Of a stretch of 57,729 nt of DNA, positions 46,583 through 53,866 are shown piece by piece (position 1 is the stretch's first letter; each line of letters starts with the position of its first letter). Origin of the DNA: a virus. The notes below the pieces were generated by a model. It was given only the letters and a program-made list of their open reading frames with translations, was not told the origin of the DNA and ran no database searches. Where the stretch lies: positions 1 to 57,729 of IMG/VR virus record IMGVR_UViG_3300036853_000468, one strand, 5' to 3'. Both the position numbers and the translations under genes were made by a program.

Positions 46583-46783
46583 ATGTCATACTTTCACATT
46601 CTCTACTTCGCAAAAGCAACAAGTATTCTTGAACGCCCCAATGACACACGCAAGTACGTTGTCTGGGTCGGTTTTTCCACGGTTCGCATGACGTGGGCAC
46701 AGATGACAAATCGACAACGACTCTATCAGATCGAAGCTGAGCGGCGTGCGGAACATATCGAACTGAACAGGATCTACGCATAA
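46583..46783 (+). CDS. Hypothetical small protein
   Basis: 66 residues: SYFHILYFAKATSILERPND, TRKYVVWVGFSTVRMTWAQM, RQRLYQIEAERRAEHIELNR. A beta-rich first half with a basic helix at the end. GGAAAGGA lies upstream. No family recognised. Flanked by stem-loops 2 and 3. Confidence 0.65.
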   Translation: MSYFHILYFAKATSILERPNDTRKYVVWVGFSTVRMTWAQMTNRQRLYQIEAERRAEHIELNRIYA

Positions 46784-46795
46784 CGTCACGATACG

Positions 46796-46821
46796 AAGGG
46801 GAGAGGTCAAACTCTCCCCTT
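46796..46821. repeat. Intercistronic stem-loop 3
   Basis: Perfect 10-bp stem AAGGGGAGAG (46796-46805) with CTCTCCCCTT (46812-46821), loop GTCAAA. No T run follows, so it is unlikely to be a terminator. Confidence 0.75.
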
Positions 46822-46868
46822 GGGAAATTGACACAGCAGCAGGGACGCTGTACGAAAGAGAGATCAAG

Positions 46869-47474
46869 ATGAAGCGTCAAACATTTACCAGTATTGCCGA
46901 GGTACGCGCCTATGCGCAGGCACGTTTCCCACCTGATACGCCATTTAGCCGCATGAGTGCCAGCGAAAAGAGCTATGCAAACGTCTGCAATATGACGCTC
47001 GCTGACCCTTCACTCGCCGCATTGAAACAGTCCCTCCAGGCGAGCGGGAAAAATGTTCAATCTGCCACACGAGAGAAGATCTACACGTTCTTTGCAGATC
47101 GCATCGTAGAGAGCAAGGAAGATCCAAAGACCGTGCTCGCAGCCGTCCAGCAAGAGTTGGTGCACATCCTTGAACAGTTGCAATCGATGCAGCCACTTGC
47201 ACCGGCTGACACTCCGATGGATGATAGTGAGCATGAGCAGTGGACGCGTGCACATACCGAGATCGGGTTGTTAGTAGATCAGGCTCGTAATTTTGCGCTC
47301 TGGTTAGTGCCCGAACAGGTGACGACGATGCTCAGGCGCATTGATGAGCAGTGTACTGCATTATATTCAGGGGATGCAGAGTTGAGTGAAGAAGAGAATA
47401 GACTTTATAGCGCGGCTAAAGCAGAGGACAATGTGCAGGAATCTCGGCTTTGCCCACGTGCTGAAGACATTTGA
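46869..47474 (+). CDS. Hypothetical helical protein
   Basis: 201 residues. FTSIAEVRAYAQARFPPDTP, FSRMSASEKSYANVCNMTLA, then EDPKTVLAAVQQELVHILEQ and LLVDQARNFALWLVPEQVTT: largely alpha-helical, acidic C-terminus. No family recognised. Expressed between DUF932 and the annealing protein in the early operon. Confidence 0.65.
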   Translation: MKRQTFTSIAEVRAYAQARFPPDTPFSRMSASEKSYANVCNMTLADPSLAALKQSLQASGKNVQSATREKIYTFFADRIVESKEDPKTVLAAVQQELVHILEQLQSMQPLAPADTPMDDSEHEQWTRAHTEIGLLVDQARNFALWLVPEQVTTMLRRIDEQCTALYSGDAELSEEENRLYSAAKAEDNVQESRLCPRAEDI

Positions 47475-47486
47475 GAATTGTTTAGT

Positions 47487-47504
47487 GGGGGGCTACGGCC
47501 TCCC
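47487..47504. repeat. Intercistronic stem-loop 4
   Basis: GGGGGGC (47487-47493) pairs with GCCTCCC (47498-47504) with one G-U pair; the loop is TACG, i.e. C(UACG)G in RNA, an extra-stable tetraloop class. It ends 26 nt before the ATG at 47531. Confidence 0.65.
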
Positions 47505-47530
47505 TGTCAAATAGATTGGAGGAGAGTATT

Positions 47531-48196
47531 ATGCCAGACTATCAATTTAACCCGAACGAACACCTCATACAAATTAAGTCTAGAGAGGGCAATAAGGACT
47601 ATCTGCCTGCTCAATGGCGCGTGGTCTGGTTTAGAGCAGCATTTTCACATGGCTCGATTGAGACAGAGATGCTCCACTTAGATCTGGATCGTGACACGGA
47701 AGAAGAAACCTCTGTCTGGAATGCCGAACAGCGTCGGAACGAGAAGATTCTCAAACAGGCAAAAGGTTTCGTGATTTTCAGGGCGATAGTGAAAGATGGT
47801 CAGGGTGGTGTCGGAACAGGCACAAAGTCTGAAAAGGCGGCCTCCTTCCCCGATTTTATCGAGAAAGCTGAAACAGGTGCTATCGGTCGAGCGCTAGCAG
47901 CCCTGGGCTATGGCACTCAATTTACGGGCGATGAGTGGGATGAAGCTCATCGTATCGTTGATAGCCCTGTAGACCAAGCAGCACAACAGGAGGAAATTGC
48001 TCAGATCAAGAAGAATTGGGTCGCGACCTACAATGTTATCGATGCACAAATAAAGGAACGATGGCCTGCTTTTGTCGCATGGGTTTTAGGCAAGACGGTT
48101 GCTGACCCAGACTTGAAATCGTATCAGATCAAGAAGCTCAAGGAGAGGATTGAAGAGCAAAAACGCGTCAAGGACAAGCCTTCAAAATCAGCATAG
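47531..48196 (+). CDS. Rad52/ERF-like single-strand annealing protein
   Basis: 221 residues from ATG 47531, after GGAGGAG. QAKGFVIFRAIVKDGQGGVG, TGTKSEKAASFPDFIEKAET, GAIGRALAALGYGTQFTGDE contains the (F)xE(K/R)AETGAxGRALAxLG element of Rad52-superfamily phage recombinases, together with a preceding beta sheet. It would anneal complementary single strands during phage recombination and replication. The C-terminal 70 residues are charged helix (KKLKERIEEQKRVKDKPSKS) and may bind the small SSB-tailed partner encoded next. Confidence 0.72.
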   Translation: MPDYQFNPNEHLIQIKSREGNKDYLPAQWRVVWFRAAFSHGSIETEMLHLDLDRDTEEETSVWNAEQRRNEKILKQAKGFVIFRAIVKDGQGGVGTGTKSEKAASFPDFIEKAETGAIGRALAALGYGTQFTGDEWDEAHRIVDSPVDQAAQQEEIAQIKKNWVATYNVIDAQIKERWPAFVAWVLGKTVADPDLKSYQIKKLKERIEEQKRVKDKPSKSA

Positions 48197-48206
48197 TACC
48201 AGCGTT

Positions 48207-48231
48207 GCGTCTGACCAGGGCAGTCAGACGC
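48207..48231. repeat. Intercistronic stem-loop 5
   Basis: Perfect 9-bp stem GCGTCTGAC (48207-48215) with GTCAGACGC (48223-48231), 7-nt loop. Ends 21 nt before the ATG at 48253. Confidence 0.75.
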
Positions 48232-48252
48232 TTCTCTATTGGAGGAGAAAAT

Positions 48253-48594
48253 ATGTTAGAAGACAAGCCAGAGAACAAAGAGCAAGGAGAGGAGCAAATC
48301 CCCTCGTTGAAATTGGAAGGTCCACAGGCCGCTGTACTTCGTGAGATTTTGGGGAAGGTGATAACGCCGTCTGAAGCGAGCGACCTCGCCTCGATCACGG
48401 TGCTAGAAGCAACCGAATACGCGGATGGCACCACCTTTTGCAAGTTTCACAAGTTTGGGCATGTATCTATATCGGATAGCACGTTATCCGATGAAACAAT
48501 GGATCGCTTTATGGCTGCGTGGATAGCGTGGAGGGTCAAACACTATAAGCCACCCGTAAAGGATGATGGTGGACTTGACGATCACCCGTTCTAA
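48253..48594 (+). CDS. Small protein with SSB-like acidic tip
   Basis: 113 residues from ATG 48253, with GGAGGAG upstream. The body (LKLEGPQAAVLREILGKVIT, PSEASDLASITVLEATEYAD, FCKFHKFGHVSISDS) has no recognised family. The C-terminus DDGGLDDHPF copies the acidic tip of bacterial SSB (DDDIPF), which recruits repair and replication proteins. Adjacent to the annealing protein, which suggests a shared role in handling single-stranded DNA. No OB-fold is evident. Confidence 0.65.
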   Translation: MLEDKPENKEQGEEQIPSLKLEGPQAAVLREILGKVITPSEASDLASITVLEATEYADGTTFCKFHKFGHVSISDSTLSDETMDRFMAAWIAWRVKHYKPPVKDDGGLDDHPF

Positions 48595-48604
48595 ATGTCG
48601 TTTT

Positions 48605-48628
48605 GCCGTGCCTATCATCAGGTACGGC
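48605..48628. repeat. Intercistronic stem-loop 6
   Basis: GCCGTgCCT (48605-48613) pairs with AGGtACGGC (48620-48628), one G-U pair, loop ATCATC. Ends 22 nt before the ATG at 48650. Confidence 0.7.
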
Positions 48629-48649
48629 GTTTTGATTGGAGGCGCGAGG

Positions 48650-48988
48650 ATGGAACGACAAGACCTTTTTGCAGATATACCAGTACCACTGCGGCTATCG
48701 AAAGTCGCGATCCCGTCCGATGCCAGGCAAGAGATCATTGACTACTTCGTGGCACTGGAAGCACAAATACCAGACAACTCCACTGATTGGTGTCGCGTGC
48801 ACAATATCATATCCTCTCTTTTGCATGAAGATGATCCCATTGAGGATATATATACAACAGCCAGGCAGCAACAGTTGCATTTCCAGAAAGATATCCATGA
48901 GCTGTATAAGGCAGCTCTGGAAATGCTTTATGCGGTCAGGCATCGGTTAGAGGCTGAATATATGAAGAAAGATGATTCCAATGAGTAA
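48650..48988 (+). CDS. Hypothetical protein
   Basis: 112 residues from ATG 48650. RLSKVAIPSDARQEIIDYFV, ALEAQIPDNSTDWCRVHNII, QKDIHELYKAALEMLYAVRH: all-helical, charged. No family recognised. An open frame to 48563 includes the end of the previous gene and is rejected. Overlaps the next gene by 8 nt. Confidence 0.6.
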   Translation: MERQDLFADIPVPLRLSKVAIPSDARQEIIDYFVALEAQIPDNSTDWCRVHNIISSLLHEDDPIEDIYTTARQQQLHFQKDIHELYKAALEMLYAVRHRLEAEYMKKDDSNE

Positions 48989-49637
48989 AATTGCTGGCTA
49001 TATCTTAGAGCAGCACATCGATCAGGGGGACGCATGGTTAAATGCGGTCGATCCGAAGTCAGTGGGGCCAACTCCAGCACATCGACAATGCGCCTGGAAT
49101 GATGAGCGACTCCACAATTTAGGAGAGGTGGAAATTATTGAATACATCACTTTAGAAAATGCAGAGAAGTATATCTGTGATTATTGCAATGAGAAACTCT
49201 CGGAACCTGCATACTTCTCGTTTGAGGAAAAGTACAAGTGGCTCCATCAGCGCATTGGCTGGATACAGGTCATCTCTCACGAGGTAATGTTTGGCCCTGA
49301 TCACTACAGAGATGTTATCGACTCAGCAGATATTGTCTGCCTGGACTGCGAAGCGCAATGTCCAGACTACTATGAAACTCTAACACGCGAAGAGAGCAAG
49401 AATAACTATACCTGTAGTGCGTGCAACAAGCCAATGATTCTACAAGGGAAGGAATCTCTGAAAGAGGCTGAAAACGGGGCCTGTAGTCTGATTCAACTTT
49501 TCCATTTTGAGGAGTTTGGTCCTGGCTACTTCGTGGCAGTGAAGAAGTATCGCAGAAAGTACAATGCCATATACGAGCTTTATGAGTTGAAAGATGCGGA
49601 AGCTCTCTATGAGGCTTTGCTCAAGGTTTCGGCATAG
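48981..49637 (+). CDS. Hypothetical zinc-ribbon protein
   Basis: 219 residues from ATG 48981; ATG 48972 is the alternative. YICDYCNEKLSEPAYFSFEE, then VCLDCEAQCPDYYETL and YTCSACNKPMILQGKESL give three CxxC-type clusters. It recalls the protein at 31598 in style. Last gene of the early operon, 15 nt before the terminator. Function unknown. Confidence 0.65.
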   Translation: MSKIAGYILEQHIDQGDAWLNAVDPKSVGPTPAHRQCAWNDERLHNLGEVEIIEYITLENAEKYICDYCNEKLSEPAYFSFEEKYKWLHQRIGWIQVISHEVMFGPDHYRDVIDSADIVCLDCEAQCPDYYETLTREESKNNYTCSACNKPMILQGKESLKEAENGACSLIQLFHFEEFGPGYFVAVKKYRRKYNAIYELYELKDAEALYEALLKVSA

Positions 49638-49651
49638 CCCCAAACGCGCAG

Positions 49652-49679
49652 GCCCTACCAGTGTAAGGTAGGGCTTTTT
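49652..49679 (+). terminator. Terminator of the early rightward operon
   Basis: Perfect 8-bp stem GCCCTACC (49652-49659) with GGTAGGGC (49667-49674), 7-nt loop, followed by TTTTT. Confidence 0.9.
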
Positions 49680-49701
49680 CTATTAGCTGAACCATTGGAT
49701 G

Positions 49702-49992
49702 CTACACAAGATTCATTGGCTCTAAGAGGCTGCTGATAATCTGTGCTCTGGTGACACGCCACAGATCTCTTTCGCTGACTATAATACAGCACCCGTTTCG
49801 CCAATAGACACTGTCGAACTGCTCGCTATGGGTCGGACTTTCCGACCTGATCAAGAAATAGCGCGTACCACGAGGGTAGGAGTAATGCAGTGACTGTGTT
49901 ACATCGAGGATATGGGTGATGACGCGATCTGTACCCTGGGTGTACAGGATGGCAGCGCAAGCCTGTTTGAAAGTGTTTGTCTCTTCGATCAT
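49702..49992 (-). CDS. Hypothetical protein
   Basis: 96 residues. FKQACAAILYTQGTDRVITH, LDVTQSLHYSYPRGTRYFLI, RDLWRVTRAQIISSLLEPMN. Beta-rich middle, helical ends. It follows the HerA fusion gene by one base, so it is co-translated, and is the last gene of the leftward 55276-49702 operon. Unknown family. Confidence 0.6.
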   Translation of the reverse strand: MIEETNTFKQACAAILYTQGTDRVITHILDVTQSLHYSYPRGTRYFLIRSESPTHSEQFDSVYWRNGCCIIVSERDLWRVTRAQIISSLLEPMNLV

Positions 49993-49993
49993 A

Positions 49994-51532
49994 TTATCCT
50001 ACTCTTTCAGGATGCAATTCAGTGAGCTGCGCGATATAATCAGCCTGCTCTCTAATGAATTGCTCTTGCTCAGCAACCTGCTCTTCCAATTCCTTGATCC
50101 TTTTTCGGAGCATCGTTTTGATGTCTAGCTGGACCAACTTGCTTCCATGGGGCCGGATTTGCGCTACCCGTGGCAACTGCTCTGCTGCCATGATGATCGC
50201 ATGCCCGACCTGGAGATCGCTAATCATCCGGTCCACTTCCGTGCCAGGCAACGGAATAAAGCTCTTATAGATGGCCCTATCGACGGGATGTATTACCTTG
50301 TGCAGAAACAGCACATTACATTGTGAGAGTGCATCCTTACTCACTTTTGCACTCCGCTGGCTGACGAGCATAAGTCCCAGGCCGCGTTTACGCCCACGTA
50401 AGGCGATGCGAATAAGTAAGGTTTTGAGTGGCGTTCTGGTACCTTCCGGTACCCATTCATGCGCTTCTTCCAGTACAATTTGGTACGGGCTTTTCCGTTT
50501 GGTGGTCAAGTTCCAGACGCAGGTAAAGTAGTTCAAGAGGATTTCGTGTGCCTCCTGCTCTGTATACTCTGAGAGATCGAGCAACACATTGCTACCCTGC
50601 TCAACGGAGTCTTTTGCCAGCTCCGCTGCCGTTTCAGCAGTAAGCAGGATATCTGCATTGGATCGACCAGCAACAAGCATGGTAAAACGCTCTTTTAAGC
50701 CTCTGTACTCACCTTCGATGTCGACAATGGTTACAGGAGTCTGGTTGGAAAGCAACTCTTCAACCAGGACCAATGCGGTATTCGTTTTCCCTGAGCGTGT
50801 TATACCCAACACCGCAATATTCTTCCCTGCAAGGCTATCAATATCAATGGTAAGTGCTCTTTCAACATCGATATACATATCATCTCCTCTTTGAGGTCTC
50901 GACTCTTGCGATAATAACGTGCCAGGCCCACCTGATAACAAGCTCACCATCCAGAGCCAGTCCATACGACGCGGGTCGATTTCCAACGGATGGGCAAGGA
51001 CAAAATCTCGTATCTGCCCATCGGTAAACAGCCAGTAATCGTTTTTCTCTTTCTCCGTTTCCCGTCGTCTTCCAACAATCCACCCATCTCTAAGCCATCG
51101 TTCAACTTTGTGATGGTCACATCCGAGCGCCAGGCAGAGGCCACGCATCGTATAGCCCTCTGCTGTTTTGTTGACGCCTAACCTCTTTGCCTTGAGTTTG
51201 ACGGCGATCTGTGTTCGTCCGAGCGTCTTGGCTATAGTGGCAATGGAAGCACGTCCCAAATTTGCCTCAAGATATTCTTCTTCTGCCCTGGTCCAGAATG
51301 GCTCTTTTTGGCGAGCCAGACCAAGCTGGCAGCCCCATTTTTTGACGACATACCGTGGGACATGAAGACGAGCTGCCAACTCATCGATGACCGGCTTTGT
51401 GCCATCGTACTTTGCCAGAATTAAGGCCCGTCCTGGCTCATCGAGGAAATACTTTTGTCGGATGCCTCCGGTGTGTGCCCCAACGCGCCTGGCTCCAACC
51501 TGTTCAAGTGGCATAAGGGGTTGAACCATCAT
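49994..51532 (-). CDS. HTH domains fused to a HerA-type ATPase
   Basis: 512 residues. Residues 30-115 hold two HTH units (VIDELAARLHVPRYVVKKWG; SIATIAKTLGRTQIAVKLKA) and 128-180 an excisionase-like winged HTH (LCLALGCDHHKVERWLRDGW). Residues 225-450 are a HerA/DUF87 ATPase: Walker A GITRSGKT (243-250), Walker B IVLEEAHEW (352-360), sensor LMLVSQRSAK. A coiled coil ends the protein (RKRIKELEEQVAEQEQFIRE). HerA-type motors translocate on DNA with partner nucleases. An internal ATG at 50878 (M219) with GAGGAG at 5 nt could give the ATPase alone. Confidence 0.82.
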   Translation of the reverse strand: MMVQPLMPLEQVGARRVGAHTGGIRQKYFLDEPGRALILAKYDGTKPVIDELAARLHVPRYVVKKWGCQLGLARQKEPFWTRAEEEYLEANLGRASIATIAKTLGRTQIAVKLKAKRLGVNKTAEGYTMRGLCLALGCDHHKVERWLRDGWIVGRRRETEKEKNDYWLFTDGQIRDFVLAHPLEIDPRRMDWLWMVSLLSGGPGTLLSQESRPQRGDDMYIDVERALTIDIDSLAGKNIAVLGITRSGKTNTALVLVEELLSNQTPVTIVDIEGEYRGLKERFTMLVAGRSNADILLTAETAAELAKDSVEQGSNVLLDLSEYTEQEAHEILLNYFTCVWNLTTKRKSPYQIVLEEAHEWVPEGTRTPLKTLLIRIALRGRKRGLGLMLVSQRSAKVSKDALSQCNVLFLHKVIHPVDRAIYKSFIPLPGTEVDRMISDLQVGHAIIMAAEQLPRVAQIRPHGSKLVQLDIKTMLRKRIKELEEQVAEQEQFIREQADYIAQLTELHPERVG

Positions 51533-51806
51533 TCCCTCCTACTTCAAAATGCAGGCCAGCGAATGTTACTCCGCCAGGGCAAAATGCCAGAATTGCCAGA
51601 CACTTACAAAGCACACCTATGCTCTTCCCAGATGTGTTTTTCACATAATACAAAACTGCATCCCCTCCTGATGCCAGAACATCCACCTGCGCTCTTGCCC
51701 ATGTGATATCAGCGTCAGAGATATCCCCCTGGGTACGTTTAATGTCGTGAATTCTAAGCGGCACCATCGCCTCGACAAAGAGTAGAAGTAATTCATCATT
51801 GGACAT
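51504..51806 (-). CDS. 'APGG' domain protein, paralogue of the 11905 gene
   Basis: 100 residues: LLLLFVEAMVPLRIHDIKRT, ASGGDAVLYYVKNTSGKSIG, CKCLAILAFCPGGVTFAGLH, ending FEVGGNDGS. It matches residues 1-95 of the Acb2-domain fusion (shared SSGGD/ASGGD, AFxPGGxxxxGLHFE). GGAGG precedes the ATG. Function unknown; carried in the excision/early block here and in the late accessory block there. It overlaps the HerA gene's start by 29 nt. Confidence 0.65.
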   Translation of the reverse strand: MSNDELLLLFVEAMVPLRIHDIKRTQGDISDADITWARAQVDVLASGGDAVLYYVKNTSGKSIGVLCKCLAILAFCPGGVTFAGLHFEVGGNDGSTPYAT

Positions 51807-51827
51807 CCATCTGGTTCCTCCGGCTGT

Positions 51828-52031
51828 TCAACCCGTCGATGTTTTTCTTGGTGCATAAGGATGGTGCTTCCCGATATATGCGGTCCTGACTCTCCCATCT
51901 TGCCACCATTCCGCATAGCAATATGGTCCGTGTCTTTCTCCGCTGCGACATTTATGACAAAACGCTTTTCCGCACGTTCGATATTGCCATCGATATGAAA
52001 CGTGACAATCCGTTGGAATTTCTTTACTCAT
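51828..52031 (-). CDS. DUF6788-like zinc protein
   Basis: 67 residues from ATG 52031, with AAGGGA upstream. CGKAFCHKCRSGERHGPYCY, AEWWQDGRVRTAYIGKHHPY contains the C-x4-C-x2-C cluster and the (H)GPYxYxxWxxxGxxxxxYIGK motif that I associate with DUF6788, abundant in Ktedonobacteria. Function unknown. Confidence 0.7.
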   Translation of the reverse strand: MSKEIPTDCHVSYRWQYRTCGKAFCHKCRSGERHGPYCYAEWWQDGRVRTAYIGKHHPYAPRKTSTG

Positions 52032-52419
52032 GAGCGTTCCCTTCCAACTCGTGTAGCCAGATCCGCATCCTTGCCAGTATCGTATCCTCTCCAAATTGAG
52101 AACAAGCCTGTTCCAGCCCTCTTTGTGCTTCGTCAAGCCGCTTTTGATAGGCAAGCTCAAAGATACGCATCTTACGCACTGATAACGAATCAGCAGGCAG
52201 GCACTCTAACGGCTCGCTGTTATCGAGCAGATAGGCCGCATTGATGGCCCACGACCCATAGCCAAACGTCCAATGTTTGACGATAAGCGACAAACTACAT
52301 ACAATGCGACATGTCTCCTTATCGTGAAATGATCGCCTGCCTAGCGTGAACGGATCATGATATTTGCTCAGTACACTCCTGAGCGTCCTACTCTCTGCCC
52401 ACTGTGGAATAGTGATCAA
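52024..52419 (-). CDS. Hypothetical protein (TTG start)
   Basis: 131 residues from TTG 52419, preceded by GAGAGG at 8 nt; no ATG fits. RSVLSKYHDPFTLGRRSFHD, VKHWTFGYGSWAINAAYLLD, FELAYQKRLDEAQRGLEQAC. Mixed alpha/beta, no motif. Overlaps the DUF6788-like gene by 8 nt. Confidence 0.55.
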   Translation of the reverse strand: MITIPQWAESRTLRSVLSKYHDPFTLGRRSFHDKETCRIVCSLSLIVKHWTFGYGSWAINAAYLLDNSEPLECLPADSLSVRKMRIFELAYQKRLDEAQRGLEQACSQFGEDTILARMRIWLHELEGNAHE

Positions 52420-52424
52420 TTCTT

Positions 52425-52784
52425 TTACCTCTCAGAACTACCATAGTAGGAACCAATTGGATACCGATCATATTCCTCCTTGGACACATACAACGCGTTG
52501 GTCATACATTCTGATGAACGTACATTATGTGTACAATTGGATATGTCGATCTCATACGTCTCTGGATGATGAATGATGACCGGGGGAGAGAAGGAAGTCG
52601 TGCAGGTCCTTATCCTCCTCCCTGTACAGGTGGTGGTTGAATGCCCTGGGATGATCGAGGTAGAAGCGGGATGGATGTGATGATCATAGATATAGCCATG
52701 CGTCAGCGCAGGGTCACAGGAACCCAGCCAGATACACGCGATCACCATAACGACCACGAAACACCCACGAGCCACTCTGCTCAT
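52425..52784 (-). CDS. Putative phage lipoprotein
   Basis: 119 residues from ATG 52784. The N-terminus SRVARGCFVVVMVIACIWLG followed by SCD is a lipoprotein-type signal peptide with cysteine near residue 23. The mature part is histidine- and proline-rich (YDHHIHPASTSIIPGHSTTT) and then has C..C pairs with ALYVSKEEYDRYPIGSYYGS. Phage lipoproteins often block superinfection or inactivate receptors; that is inference here. Its ATG overlaps the XRE gene's stop. Confidence 0.65.
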   Translation of the reverse strand: MSRVARGCFVVVMVIACIWLGSCDPALTHGYIYDHHIHPASTSIIPGHSTTTCTGRRIRTCTTSFSPPVIIHHPETYEIDISNCTHNVRSSECMTNALYVSKEEYDRYPIGSYYGSSER

Positions 52785-52987
52785 TTGCACTCCTCCAGAC
52801 CAAAGCCCAACTCTTCAGGAGTCATGCTAAAGAGTGCACAGAGCTTGTTCAGATTTGCGGGCCTTGGCTTTGTATCGCCACTCTCCCATCGGTAGATCGT
52901 TTGCTCGTCCTCTATCCCAAGCATCTCTGCGATATAGCCCACGCGCCAATTACGTCGTTGGCGTTCAGCTCTGAATTTGGTGTTCAT
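52781..52987 (-). CDS. XRE-type HTH protein
   Basis: 68 residues from ATG 52987, with GGAGG at 5 nt. RAERQRRNWRVGYIAEMLGI, EDEQTIYRWESGDTKPRPAN, LCALFSMTPEELGFGLEE is a full XRE domain. The ending MTPEELGFG equals that of the 1-1410 regulator's HTH, so the two are related. It may regulate this operon or another of the phage promoters. 4-nt overlap with the lipoprotein-like gene. Confidence 0.78.
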   Translation of the reverse strand: MNTKFRAERQRRNWRVGYIAEMLGIEDEQTIYRWESGDTKPRPANLNKLCALFSMTPEELGFGLEECK

Positions 52988-53196
52988 ATGAGCCTCCATA
53001 TGCGTGCCTGTAGCGTCTGGACGAAGCTCATACGGGCATCCATCACGCGTTGATGCGTGGCTTCGTTGCGCTCGTATAACTCTGCGTAGAGCATCGCACG
53101 AAGCAGATTCGTTACAGGATTCAGGTCAACTGCGGTTGCATCCAGCAAGTCCTTCATCTGCTGCTGAACAGTGGAGTATTGCTCTTCTTCAGTCAT
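52984..53196 (-). CDS. Hypothetical helical protein
   Basis: 70 residues from ATG 53196. EEEQYSTVQQQMKDLLDATA, NPVTNLLRAMLYAELYERNE, ATHQRVMDARMSFVQTLQAR: all-helical. The longer frame to 53340 runs through the upstream gene. Unknown family; overlaps both neighbours. Confidence 0.6.
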   Translation of the reverse strand: MTEEEQYSTVQQQMKDLLDATAVDLNPVTNLLRAMLYAELYERNEATHQRVMDARMSFVQTLQARIWRLI

Positions 53197-53581
53197 GATA
53201 GGAGTCCTCTGCATTCGGGATAATCGTACGGGCCTTGCCCTGGTAGAGTCGATGGCCGCAAGGCCTGGCATAGACACACCGTCCAACTTGACGCTCTTCT
53301 TCAATCTTCGTATGGCAATGTGGACAGAGGCCACGAGCAAGACTGCTCAGAAGAGCCTCCGCAACACGTGTATTGATGCGTGCAGCTTCCTCTGCCGCCT
53401 CCTGCACCGTCGGGAAGATGACATGAGGGCAGGCCATCATGCAATCGTCATCTTTCAGGCATGGGAATTTCCCATCTTGCACCACATCCTTATAGGCAAT
53501 GCCAGCCTTGCATGCTTCGTGGTCGACGCCATTAAAATGCTGACACCACCCCCCAAGTTGCTCCTCAAGCGTTTTCATCAT
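53189..53581 (-). CDS. Cysteine-rich phage protein
   Basis: 130 residues. WCQHFNGVDHEACKAGIAYK, KFPCLKDDDCMMACPHVIFP, TVQEAAEEAARI, then LCPHCHTKIEEERQVGRCVY, ARPCGHRLYQGKA. The pattern CxHxNGxxxxxCKAGxxY...PC.....C..fPTxeEa is one I recognise from phage proteins of unknown function; the C-terminal C-x2-C-x-H...C...C-x-H is a probable zinc ribbon. ATGA overlap upstream. Confidence 0.68.
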   Translation of the reverse strand: MMKTLEEQLGGWCQHFNGVDHEACKAGIAYKDVVQDGKFPCLKDDDCMMACPHVIFPTVQEAAEEAARINTRVAEALLSSLARGLCPHCHTKIEEERQVGRCVYARPCGHRLYQGKARTIIPNAEDSYHD

Positions 53582-53856
53582 GTGCACTCATCAAATTCAA
53601 CCTTAGGTATCTCGATCTGAACAACCCGCTCAGGTCGGCATGGCCCGTCTTCTGCATGCTCTCCGCACTCATGGCAGACAGTGAAGCCACCTATCAGGGG
53701 ATAGCTCCCATCCTTATAGCGAAAGGTGAAATCTGGCATCATTGCGTTATCAATGAGACCTGCAATCAGGACTTTATCCCCACAACAGTCGCAAAAGTCA
53801 GCGTCTTCTTCGTTGAGCACGCGCTTATATTCAGCCTGTGTTATTGTTCGTGGCAT
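53578..53856 (-). CDS. Hypothetical zinc-binding protein
   Basis: 92 residues from ATG 53856, after AGAGGG. RVLNEEDADFCDCCGDKVLI, FTVCHECGEHAEDGPCRPER show two CxxC pairs, i.e. one zinc ribbon. Ends VQIEIPKVEFDECT. Function unknown. Confidence 0.62.
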   Translation of the reverse strand: MPRTITQAEYKRVLNEEDADFCDCCGDKVLIAGLIDNAMMPDFTFRYKDGSYPLIGGFTVCHECGEHAEDGPCRPERVVQIEIPKVEFDECT

Positions 53857-53866
53857 ATATCCCTCT

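Noticed and set aside
46796-46821. Intrinsic terminator after the 46583 gene
   Set aside because: The stem is strong but GGGAAATTG follows instead of a T run, and similar stems recur between genes of one operon.
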